The notes under the pieces are model-generated. The model saw nothing but the letters and a program-made list of their open reading frames with translations. It had not been told where the DNA came from and did no database searches. Position numbers and translations under genes: made by a program. A stretch of DNA of 17,696 nucleotides. It comes from an uncultured Bacilli bacterium. Lineage in GTDB: Bacteria > Bacillota_I > Bacilli_A > RF39 > UBA660. Numbering within the stretch: the first letter of the stretch is position 1; each line of letters opens with the position of its first letter. Below, one piece after another: positions 1 to 6,050 of the stretch. The stretch is from assembly GCA_947632625.1 (NCBI GenBank), contig CANRPZ010000017.1:1-17696 (forward strand), written 5' to 3'.

Positions 1-93
1 CTTGGGAGTGGTGTTTTCGCTTTTGATCGCCGTACAGGTGCGGCGGGCATTGCACATTCTTTTCGCATCACCCTTGCAATCCCACAGGATTAA
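1..93 (+). CDS. C-terminal end of an unrecognised protein (partial)
   Basis: An open frame enters from the left edge and ends at TAA 91-93, giving 30 residues ending in SFRITLAIPQD. It is followed at once by a rho-independent terminator, as expected for a real gene end. About half of its bases are G or C, and it uses codons such as GCG, GGC, CGC, ATC and ACC that are uncommon in the AT-rich genes to the right. That suggests a transferred or compositionally constrained gene. The stretch also contains short inverted repeats (CGCCG/CGGCG near 30-47 and ATTGCA/TGCAAT near 50-80), so a structured RNA is a less likely alternative. I do not recognise the family from this fragment. Confidence 0.4.
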   Translation, partial: LGSGVFAFDRRTGAAGIAHSFRITLAIPQD

Positions 94-122
94 AAAAAGA
101 GTAGTAAAAGCTCTTTTTTTTT
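92..122 (+). terminator. Rho-independent terminator
   Basis: AAAAAAAGAG (92-101) pairs with CTCTTTTTTT (111-120) around a 9-base loop, and the T run continues to 122. It closes the gene that ends at 93. Confidence 0.75.
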
Positions 123-124
123 GT

Positions 125-130
125 TATAAT
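125..130 (+). promoter_or_regulatory. Possible -10 element of the lipoprotein cluster
   Basis: TATAAT lies just after the terminator and 31 bases before the lipoprotein start. At a 17-base spacing the -35 would be TAGTAA (102-107), which matches the consensus at only three of six positions and lies in the terminator hairpin. The position suits a promoter for the downstream four-gene cluster, but the -35 is weak. Confidence 0.35.
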
Positions 131-161
131 AATAAAGTATAAAATATGAGGAGGCAAACTT

Positions 162-809
162 ATGAAAAAAGGATTGCTACTTCTTTTTTTAGTATTTTTC
201 CTGACAGGGTGTAAAAATATCAATAAAAGTAGTTATGAACAAATTATTGCATCGGGTTTATATGAAAGTAATAAAACTGCTTTTAAAAATAAAACCTCGC
301 AAGGCTATAGTTATTATTTACCAAAAGGCTTAAGCATTGTGGAAGATATTAATAATAATGTTGTATTAAAAAGTGAAAAATATAAAATGTACTTATATAT
401 TGATCTAATAAGTTATTATCATAAAATTCCAGATCAATACCAAATAAATACAAAAGCTTATTATTCACAAAAAATTAATAAAGATGGTAAATTTGGCTAT
501 TTGGAAATAAATTTACAAAAAAATAATCAATATTTAATTGAAATTATGTATAATTATGCTAAAATAGAAGTGATAGTAAATAATAGGGATATTAAAGAAA
601 TGCTTTCTTATGCGGTTGCTCTATTAGGAACTATTTCTTATAATGATAAAATTATTCTAAATATGGTAGGAGAAGATATTTTAAATTATAATGAAAATGA
701 ATATAACATTTTTGAAATAGCAGGAAGAGAAAATAATGTATCAGATATGAATGAAACCAATTATGAAAATATTATGGATGATATGCCTGATACTGATTTA
801 ATTAATTAG
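162..809 (+). CDS. Putative lipoprotein of unknown function
   Basis: This 215-residue protein begins with a basic and hydrophobic leader ending in the lipobox LTGC, with the lipidated cysteine at position 17. It is therefore probably diacylated, cut by signal peptidase II and anchored on the outer face of the membrane. The mature part is rich in Asn, Tyr, Ile and Lys, with alternating hydrophobic stretches that suggest beta structure, and ends in an acidic tail (residues about 175-215). I do not recognise a domain. The start is supported by GAGGAGG ten bases upstream. It is the first gene of a cluster with a charged protein, a DUF948-like protein and a YtxH-like protein, and the next start lies 11 bases after its stop. 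An envelope role is inference from the lipobox and the neighbours. Confidence 0.8.
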   Translation: MKKGLLLLFLVFFLTGCKNINKSSYEQIIASGLYESNKTAFKNKTSQGYSYYLPKGLSIVEDINNNVVLKSEKYKMYLYIDLISYYHKIPDQYQINTKAYYSQKINKDGKFGYLEINLQKNNQYLIEIMYNYAKIEVIVNNRDIKEMLSYAVALLGTISYNDKIILNMVGEDILNYNENEYNIFEIAGRENNVSDMNETNYENIMDDMPDTDLIN

Positions 810-820
810 AGGTGAAAAAT

Positions 821-1720
821 ATGGGATTATTTAATAAATTAAAAAATGCTTTATTTGAGGACGAAATAGAGGTTCCAATTGAAAAAAGTGAGGAAAAACC
901 AGTAACAACTGTTGTTGAGGAAAAGAAAGATCTATCGACTTTGAATGAAAAAAAAGAAACAAAAAATACGAATGTTTTTTTAGAAGAAAATGAAAGGGAA
1001 CTTTTTAAATCTGAAAATACTTTTAAATTTCCAGAATTTGATGAAGAAGAGTTCCAAACAAGTTATAAACCTGTTGAAATTGAAGAAAAGAAAGAATCTT
1101 TTGTTACTCCAAAAGAAAGATTTGATCGAGTAAAACCAGTTTCTTATGATTACGATAAAAAGACAAAACCATTAATGCATAAAGAAATGAAAGAAGAGCA
1201 AAAAGAAGAAGATTCATCTAAAAAAACGTTTCGCCCTTCACCTGTTATTTCTCCTGTTTATGGTGTATTAGATAAGAATTATAAAAAAGAAGATATTGTT
1301 ACTGTAAAAAAAGAAGAGCCAAAACCAAAGAAAAAATTTGATATTGATGCTATCCGTAAAAAAGCATTTGGAACATTAGAAGATGATATTGAAAGAACTT
1401 TTGATAGTCCTAAAGAAGAATTTTATGAAGAAAAGAAAGTTGATTCTTTATTAAATAAATCTGCAGATGAAAAAAATGCTATTGCTTCAGAAAAAGAAAA
1501 TCCTTCAAAAGTAAAGGAAGAAAAGATGAGTGATACGATTGAAATTCCTGTTACAAAAGAGCGTCCTGAAAAAAGAAGCGAAAAGCATTATAAAGATTAT
1601 AAAATGGAAAAAAATGAAGAAAATGATTTAAAAGAAGATAAAGGTTTAGAAGATACATTAGAAAACGATCTTTTTGATTTAATTGATTCTATGTACGATA
1701 ATAGAGAGGAAGACGAATAA
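821..1720 (+). CDS. Highly charged, probably disordered protein of unknown function
   Basis: This 299-residue protein is dominated by Glu, Lys and Asp. I chose the ATG at 821 over an in-frame GTG at 812, because the GTG lies inside the ribosome binding site AGAGGTG. Residues 1-14 (MGLFNKLKNALFED) can form an amphipathic helix, reminiscent of membrane-targeting helices. Most of the rest looks unstructured or coiled. Three islands stand out: RPSPVISPVYGVLDKNY at 138-154, FDIDAIRKKAFGTLEDD at about 173-189, and a C-terminal NDLFDLIDSMYDN segment. No enzymatic motif is visible and I do not recognise the family. Its stop shares one base with the start of the next gene, so the two are probably translationally coupled. 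A scaffold or adaptor at the membrane is a guess from the composition and neighbours. Confidence 0.75.
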   Translation: MGLFNKLKNALFEDEIEVPIEKSEEKPVTTVVEEKKDLSTLNEKKETKNTNVFLEENERELFKSENTFKFPEFDEEEFQTSYKPVEIEEKKESFVTPKERFDRVKPVSYDYDKKTKPLMHKEMKEEQKEEDSSKKTFRPSPVISPVYGVLDKNYKKEDIVTVKKEEPKPKKKFDIDAIRKKAFGTLEDDIERTFDSPKEEFYEEKKVDSLLNKSADEKNAIASEKENPSKVKEEKMSDTIEIPVTKERPEKRSEKHYKDYKMEKNEENDLKEDKGLEDTLENDLFDLIDSMYDNREEDE

Positions 1721-2019
1721 TGAGCTTTTGGTTAGACTTTTTACCATTAATAATTTTCTTTTTGTTAATAATTTTTTTAATCATTGGCATAATATTAGGT
1801 GTAAAGTTAATTATTACATTAAATAAAGTAGAAAAAGTAGTGGATGATGTAAACGATAAAGTACAAACTTTAAATGGCTTTTTTCACTTAATTGATTATA
1901 CAACCGATAAAATTGCATTAGCAACGGACAAAGTAGTGGATGGAGTCGTATCTTTATTTAATAAAATAATTTTAAAAAAGAAAAAAAGTAAAAAAAAGGA
2001 AAGTGATACAAATGAGTAA
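1720..2019 (+). CDS. DUF948-like small membrane protein
   Basis: This 99-residue protein has a long N-terminal transmembrane segment (residues about 8-34). A helix with heptad-like hydrophobic spacing follows (VEKVVDDVNDKVQTLNGFF), then a lysine-rich tail. This is the plan of the DUF948/YtxG family, whose genes in Bacillus sit directly before ytxH, as here. The biochemical function is not known; Bacillus relatives are linked to general stress. The ATG overlaps the upstream stop by one base and a GAGAGGA site precedes it. The C-terminal coding end overlaps the next gene by eight bases. The family call rests on architecture and gene order rather than on a diagnostic motif. Confidence 0.7.
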   Translation: MSFWLDFLPLIIFFLLIIFLIIGIILGVKLIITLNKVEKVVDDVNDKVQTLNGFFHLIDYTTDKIALATDKVVDGVVSLFNKIILKKKKSKKKESDTNE

Positions 2020-2461
2020 AAAAGGAACAGAAAAATTTGTTTTAGGAGCTGTTATTGGAGCTGGATTAGGAATTTTATTTGCTCCTAAAAAAGGGAGTGA
2101 GACAAGAGAGTGTCTTAAAGAGAAAACCTCTTCATGGATTAATGATTTAAAAAATATTGATAAAAAAGAATTAAAAGTAAAATTAGAAAAAAAAGTAAAA
2201 GAATTAAAAAAGGATTTAGAAAAGTTAGATAAAGAAACAGCGAAAGAATTAATAAAAGAAAAGGGAGAACAATTATTAAAAAAAGCAGATGAATTAATAG
2301 AGGTTGCTAAAGATAAAAGTGCTCCAATTATTGAAAAAACAGCAAATGAAATAAAAGAAAAGACAGTTGAAATTTTAAAAAGAGCCATTGATAAACTTGA
2401 AAGTCCTGCCCCTAAAGCTACTAAAAAGAATACTAAAAAAACCAAGAAAAAGGCTGCTTAA
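2012..2461 (+). CDS. YtxH domain-containing protein
   Basis: This 149-residue protein opens with a short glycine-rich hydrophobic segment (KFVLGAVIGAGLGILFAPKKG, about residues 8-28), the hallmark of YtxH-type proteins. A long lysine/glutamate-rich helical region and a Lys/Thr/Ala-rich basic tail follow. The ATG at 2012 is preferred over a GTG three codons earlier, because AAGGAAAG lies at a suitable distance before the ATG. It overlaps the DUF948-like gene by eight bases, repeating the ytxG-ytxH order of Bacillus. YtxH proteins are stress-associated in Bacillus but mechanistically undefined. No terminator is evident between this gene and the tyrS leader. Confidence 0.85.
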   Translation: MSKKGTEKFVLGAVIGAGLGILFAPKKGSETRECLKEKTSSWINDLKNIDKKELKVKLEKKVKELKKDLEKLDKETAKELIKEKGEQLLKKADELIEVAKDKSAPIIEKTANEIKEKTVEILKRAIDKLESPAPKATKKNTKKTKKKAA

Positions 2462-2471
2462 TATAAATCAC

Positions 2472-2501
2472 TTGCAAAGAAAATGGATTTTATGTTAAAG
2501 T
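2472..2501 (+). promoter_or_regulatory. Candidate promoter of the tyrS T-box transcript
   Basis: TTGCAA (2472-2477) and TAAAGT (2496-2501) are separated by 18 bases and match the consensus moderately. The predicted start near 2508 lies just upstream of Stem I of the leader. Confidence 0.45.
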
Positions 2502-2507
2502 ATAGGA

Positions 2508-2716
2508 GAAAATTAATATTGATAAAATGTTAGTAGTTCTTCCATTGGAAAGAAGAGAATTCATGGATGGTGAAAATGAATCAATTTGGTAAGAATGAAT
2601 TACCCATTTTGGAATTAATTAGGTGATGCTTTATAATCAAAAAGTGCATGATGCAATCATGAATTAAGGTGGTACCGCGATTATTTCGTCCTTATGGATA
2701 AATAGTCGCTTTTTTA
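2508..2716 (+). promoter_or_regulatory. Tyrosine-specific T-box leader of tyrS
   Basis: The T-box core AAGGTGGTACCGCGA (2666-2680) is canonical. Stem I closes with AAAATG (2524-2529) pairing CATTTT (2605-2610). Above it, TTCTT (2537-2541) pairs AAGAA (2591-2595), and ATTCAT (2559-2564) pairs ATGAAT (2576-2581). In the loop between the first two helices the 3' strand carries TAC at 2601-2603, a tyrosine codon, in the specifier position. The discriminator TGGT (2670-2673) would pair with an ACCA tRNA end. The antiterminator forms from AAGG (2666-2669) with CCTT (2690-2693) and competes with the terminator at 2677-2709. As known for the family, uncharged tRNA-Tyr should favour read-through into tyrS. 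Confidence 0.93.
2677..2716 (+). terminator. Conditional terminator of the T-box leader
   Basis: GCGATTATTT (2677-2686) pairs with AAATAGTCGC (2700-2709), ten pairs with one G-U, followed by a T run at 2710-2715. It shares its 5' arm with the antiterminator, so the two folds exclude each other. Confidence 0.88.
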
Positions 2717-2735
2717 TTTAGAAAGTAGGGAAAGA

Positions 2736-3962
2736 ATGACATTATTTGAAGATTTAAAATGGAGAGGACTTATTAAAGATATAACTTCACCATTACTAGA
2801 AGAAAAATTAAACAAAGGGGGAATGACTTTTTATATTGGTACAGACCCCACTGCAGATTCAATGCATTTAGGACATTTATCTTCATTTTTAATTTCTAAA
2901 AGATTAAAAGAGGCGGGACATAATCCAATTCTTTTGATTGGCGGAGCAACGGGTCGAATTGGGGATCCTAGACCTACAAGTGAAAGAGAAATGAAATCCG
3001 AAGAGGAAATCGAACATAATATTGAGTGTTTGACCAAACAGGCAAAGGATTTATTTGGATTTGAGGTTGTAAATAACTATGATTGGTCAAAAGATATTAA
3101 CTTTATTGATTTTTTAAGAGATTATGGAAAATACTTTAATGTGAACTATATGTTAGATAAAGATATTATAAGAAGAAGATTAGAAACAGGAATTACCTAT
3201 ACAGAATTTTCTTATATGATTATGCAAGCTTTGGATTTTCTTCATTTATATGAAACGAGAAATTGTACCTTACAAGTTGCTGGGAGCGATCAATGGGGAA
3301 ATATCACAGCTGGAGTGGATTTAATAAAGAAGAAATTAGGTGGGGATGCCTATGCTTTTACTATGCCACTTGTAACCGATAAATATGGCAATAAGTTTGG
3401 CAAAAGTGAAGGAAATGCTTTATGGTTAGATAAAAAGAAAACCTCTCCATATGAAATTTACCAATATTTAATTAATAGTGATGATGAAATGGTCATTGAT
3501 TATTTAAAAATATTTACTTTCTTGTCAAAAGAGGAAATTGAAAAACTTGAAGAGAGTAATAAGAATCATCCAGAATTAAGAGAAGCTCATAAAGCTCTTG
3601 CCAGAGAGGTTGTTATATTTTTACATGGAGAAGAGGAATATAAACGTGCTGTAGAAATGAGTGAAGCTTTATTTAGTGAAGATATTACAAAATTAAGTGC
3701 GGAAGATATTATTGCTAGTTTAAAAGGTATTCCAACATTTTCTGTAAACGATTTTACCTCATTAGTTGATTTATTAGTAAATCAAGCAATATGTACAAGT
3801 AAAAGAGAAGCAAGAGAAATGATTTTAAGTGGTGCTATTTCTATTAATAATAAAAAAGAAACCAATTTAGAAAAAATGATTACGAAAGAAGATTTTATTG
3901 ATCAAAAAATTATTATTATAAAAAAGGGAAAGAAAAAATATTATTTAGGCTTTTATAAATAA
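2736..3962 (+). CDS. tyrS: Tyrosyl-tRNA synthetase
   Basis: This class I aminoacyl-tRNA synthetase joins tyrosine to tRNA-Tyr using ATP in the cytoplasm. At 408 residues it has normal bacterial length. The HIGH-type motif is HLGH (residues 44-47), following YIGTDPTADSMHLG. The KMSKS-type loop is KFGKS (220-224). The tyrosine and tRNA pocket segment YTEFSYMIMQALDF and the AGSDQWGN segment are both present. The last roughly 60 residues (QAICTSKREAREMILSGAISIN) form the S4-like RNA-binding domain. The start follows AGGG at a suitable distance. Expression should be controlled by the tyrosine T-box just upstream. A small tyrosine-rich gene follows with no clear terminator between. Confidence 0.97.
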   Translation: MTLFEDLKWRGLIKDITSPLLEEKLNKGGMTFYIGTDPTADSMHLGHLSSFLISKRLKEAGHNPILLIGGATGRIGDPRPTSEREMKSEEEIEHNIECLTKQAKDLFGFEVVNNYDWSKDINFIDFLRDYGKYFNVNYMLDKDIIRRRLETGITYTEFSYMIMQALDFLHLYETRNCTLQVAGSDQWGNITAGVDLIKKKLGGDAYAFTMPLVTDKYGNKFGKSEGNALWLDKKKTSPYEIYQYLINSDDEMVIDYLKIFTFLSKEEIEKLEESNKNHPELREAHKALAREVVIFLHGEEEYKRAVEMSEALFSEDITKLSAEDIIASLKGIPTFSVNDFTSLVDLLVNQAICTSKREAREMILSGAISINNKKETNLEKMITKEDFIDQKIIIIKKGKKKYYLGFYK

Positions 3963-3967
3963 CAAAA

Positions 3968-4002
3968 TCCTCCTTTATCATATTCTAAAAGTGAGAGGAG
4001 GA
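3968..4002 (+). repeat. Inverted repeat covering the ribosome binding site of the downstream small gene
   Basis: TCCTCCT (3968-3974) is the exact reverse complement of AGGAGGA (3996-4002), with a 21-base loop. The right arm contains the Shine-Dalgarno sequence of the gene starting at 4009. There is no T run after it, so it does not look like a terminator. In a transcript reading through from tyrS it could hide the ribosome binding site. Confidence 0.6.
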
Positions 4003-4008
4003 CATTTT

Positions 4009-4233
4009 ATGTATCAAAATCCTTATCAATATTCATCTATGAATGGGGATCGTCAATTTTTCTTTCCTTTTTTAACTGGGGCATTAGTTGGAGGAGCAGC
4101 TGTTGGTTTAACGCGTCCAAGACCAATTTATAATGTTGCACCGAATAGACCATATCCTCCAGTAGGTCCAGGACCTTATGGAAATTATTCTTATAGTTAT
4201 TATTATCCTTATCCATATCCTTATGGTAGATAA
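4009..4233 (+). CDS. Small tyrosine- and proline-rich protein with one hydrophobic segment
   Basis: This 74-residue protein starts at the ATG at 4009, since an in-frame GTG at 3991 lies upstream of the GAGGAGG ribosome binding site. Its N-terminus is polar and aromatic. A hydrophobic Gly/Ala stretch (residues about 18-33, FFPFLTGALVGGAAVG) may insert into a membrane. The second half is Pro/Tyr/Gly-rich and ends in SYSYYYPYPYPYGR. Fourteen of 74 residues are tyrosine. I do not recognise a family; the composition recalls low-complexity surface or coat proteins. It lies 46 bases after tyrS and before a strong terminator, so it is probably expressed at least partly by read-through from the tyrosine-regulated transcript. 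Confidence 0.72.
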   Translation: MYQNPYQYSSMNGDRQFFFPFLTGALVGGAAVGLTRPRPIYNVAPNRPYPPVGPGPYGNYSYSYYYPYPYPYGR

Positions 4234-4259
4234 AATTGCTTTAATAGAGCAATTTTTTT
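4233..4259 (+). terminator. Rho-independent terminator
   Basis: AAATTGCT (4233-4240) pairs with AGCAATTT (4248-4255) around TTAATAG, followed by T's to 4259. It ends the tyrS/small-protein unit, and its left arm begins on the last base of the stop codon. Confidence 0.88.
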
Positions 4260-4260
4260 G

Positions 4261-4306
4261 TTATAAAAAGAGGTGTTATAAAAAGATTTAAAAATTATTT
4301 TTATAA
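4261..4306. repeat. Direct and inverted copies of TTATAAAAA before cca
   Basis: TTATAAAAAGA occurs at 4261-4271 and again at 4276-4286. TTTTTATAA at 4298-4306 is the exact reverse complement of the first nine bases of each copy. The second copy and the inverted copy can form a 9-base-pair hairpin. AT-richness makes chance similarity plausible. Confidence 0.5.
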
Positions 4307-4315
4307 TGTTACAAT
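4287..4315 (+). promoter_or_regulatory. Candidate promoter for cca-dnaD-nth
   Basis: TTTAAA (4287-4292) and TACAAT (4310-4315) are spaced by 17 bases. A second possible -10, TATAAT, lies at 4302-4307. The start codon is at 4333, so the leader would be only about 10-20 bases. Confidence 0.4.
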
Positions 4316-4332
4316 AAAGTTGGTGAATCTTT

Positions 4333-5421
4333 TTGAATAAAATTGTAAAAGAAATATTAGAAAAATTGGAAAAAGAAGGGTTTCAAGCTTATATTGTAGG
4401 TGGGTATGTACGAGATTTTTTGTTGCATATTTCCAGTACGGATTATGATATATGTACAAGTGCTTGCGCAAAGGATCTTAAACGTTTATTTAATAAAAAT
4501 GTAAATCAATATGGGTCTTTAAATATAAAAGATAAAGATATTAATATCGATATTACCACTTTTCGAAAAGAAAAGAATTATCATAATCGAAGGCCTAAAA
4601 CAATTGCTTTTGTTGATTCTTTAGAAATTGATTTATTACGAAGAGATTTTACAATCAATACCCTTTGCATGGATAAAGATGAAAAAATTATCGACAAATT
4701 GGGAGGACTCAAAGACTTAAAACAACAAAAAATTAGAATGGTTGGAAATGTGAGAACGAAGCTACAGGAAGATCCATTACGAATCTTAAGAGCTATTCGC
4801 ATCGCAACTCTATTAAATTTTACTTTAGAAGAAACATTAAAACAAGAAATTATTTTGAATAAAGAATTATTAAGAACATTAAGTCCATATCGAATTAAAG
4901 AGGAAATTTCTAAAATTTTAAGTTCCCCTTATTATAAAAAGGGATTAAGTTTTTTAAAAGATTATCATTTATGTGAGTGTCTATCTCTTTCTTATACCAA
5001 TGTTGTTTATACGAGTTCTTTAGTGGGAATGTGGGCGCAAATAGAAACAAAGAAAACTCTTGACTTTACAAAAAAGGAAAAAGAGAATATAGTAAAATTA
5101 CAAGAAATTTTAAAAATGAAGGTTATTTCTAAAGAGGTACTTTTCCAATATGGTTTGTCTCTTTCTTTAATAGCTGGAGAAATAATGGGAATTTCTTCTT
5201 ATTCTATCCATAATAAATATAAAGAAATGGCTATACATAATCGAAAAGATTTGCACATTTCTTATTCAGAAATTTGTGAACTTTTAAATGTTATGCCTTC
5301 AAAAAAGATAAAAAAGATAGAAAGTCATTTAATTCATGAGGTTTTATACAATCGTTTAAAGAATACAGAAGAGGATTTAAAAAAATACATTATACAAAAT
5401 AAGGAGCGATGGTTTTTATGA
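4333..5421 (+). CDS. cca: CCA tRNA nucleotidyltransferase
   Basis: This class II nucleotidyltransferase adds or repairs the CCA end of tRNAs without a template, using CTP and ATP. It has 362 residues, slightly short for the Bacillus type. The GGYVRD motif (23-28) is followed by the catalytic acidic pair in DYDIC (D37, D39). RRDFTIN (103-109) and EDPLRILRA (146-154) are the conserved nucleotide and primer-binding motifs. The C-terminal half is helical and poorly conserved, as is normal. The start is a TTG at 4333 with GGTGA just upstream; no other good start precedes the conserved YIVGG segment. It heads an overlapping cluster with dnaD and nth: its TGA overlaps the dnaD ATG (ATGA). Confidence 0.95.
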   Translation: MNKIVKEILEKLEKEGFQAYIVGGYVRDFLLHISSTDYDICTSACAKDLKRLFNKNVNQYGSLNIKDKDINIDITTFRKEKNYHNRRPKTIAFVDSLEIDLLRRDFTINTLCMDKDEKIIDKLGGLKDLKQQKIRMVGNVRTKLQEDPLRILRAIRIATLLNFTLEETLKQEIILNKELLRTLSPYRIKEEISKILSSPYYKKGLSFLKDYHLCECLSLSYTNVVYTSSLVGMWAQIETKKTLDFTKKEKENIVKLQEILKMKVISKEVLFQYGLSLSLIAGEIMGISSYSIHNKYKEMAIHNRKDLHISYSEICELLNVMPSKKIKKIESHLIHEVLYNRLKNTEEDLKKYIIQNKERWFL

Positions 5422-6050
5422 GTTTAGCGTTGATGAAAGAAAAAAATTTAGTTTTACCGACTTATTTAATTTCTATTATAAAAAAATATCATTTTACTTT
5501 AGACGAAACGTTGTTATTTCTTTATTTTTGGAATAATCAAGAGGAAGCTTTGGATGTAAAAAAAATTGAAAAAGTTTTACGATTAACAGAGGAGGAAATT
5601 TTATCTTCTTTTAATAATTTAATGAGTAAAAAAATATTAAATTTGAAAGCAACAAAAAATGATTTGGGAAAGACAATCGATCAAATTGATTTAAACCCTG
5701 TTTTTGAGCAAATAGATATGGAATTTCAAGAAAATAATAAGAATATCGAAGAGACAGAAATTTATAGTACCTTTGAACATGAGTTTGCTAGAACGATTTC
5801 TCCAATGGAATATGAAATTATTCATGCTTGGTTAGAAAAGGGCTTTAGTGAAGAATTGATTTTAGGAGCATTAAAAGAAGCAATTTATAATGGGGTAACA
5901 AATTTGCGATATATTGATAAAATCTTATATGAGTGGCAAAAAAAAGGATATAAGACAATGAAAGAGGTTCATGAATTTAAGAATAATTCTAAAAATACAA
6001 ATGTTCCAGATTTAACGGATTGGGATTGGTTAGAAGAACATGACGAATAA
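5418..6050 (+). CDS. dnaD: DnaD-family replication initiation protein
   Basis: DnaD remodels DNA at the origin and helps load the replicative helicase in Firmicutes. The 210-residue protein has the expected two parts. The first is an N-terminal winged-helix region (about 1-95; LDETLLFLYFW, then LRLTEEEILSSFNNL). The second is a C-terminal DnaB_2/DDBH2 domain at about 125-180, with EYEIIHAWLEKGF, ALKEAIYNGVTNLRYIDKIL and YEWQKKGY. I prefer the ATG at 5418 (ATGA overlap with cca, AAGGAG 11 bases upstream) over one three codons earlier that is too close to the ribosome binding site. Its end overlaps nth by 11 bases; dnaD-nth adjacency is common in Bacilli. Confidence 0.93.
   Translation: MSLALMKEKNLVLPTYLISIIKKYHFTLDETLLFLYFWNNQEEALDVKKIEKVLRLTEEEILSSFNNLMSKKILNLKATKNDLGKTIDQIDLNPVFEQIDMEFQENNKNIEETEIYSTFEHEFARTISPMEYEIIHAWLEKGFSEELILGALKEAIYNGVTNLRYIDKILYEWQKKGYKTMKEVHEFKNNSKNTNVPDLTDWDWLEEHDE

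Noticed and set aside
1..90. SRP RNA, tmRNA or another structured RNA at the left edge
   Set aside because: Short inverted repeats exist, but none of the conserved SRP (GGAAGGAAGC) or tmRNA 3'-end features are present; an open frame ending just before a terminator is the simpler reading.
1972..2445. 157-codon frame on the minus strand over the YtxH gene
   Set aside because: Its Phe/Ser/Leu-rich product is the mirror of a Lys/Glu-rich gene; it lacks a ribosome binding site, and the plus-strand gene fits a known family.
4009..4233. Tyrosine/proline repeats as a leader peptide or attenuator for cca
   Set aside because: A strong terminator and a separate candidate promoter lie between it and cca, and the ORF is longer than usual leader peptides.
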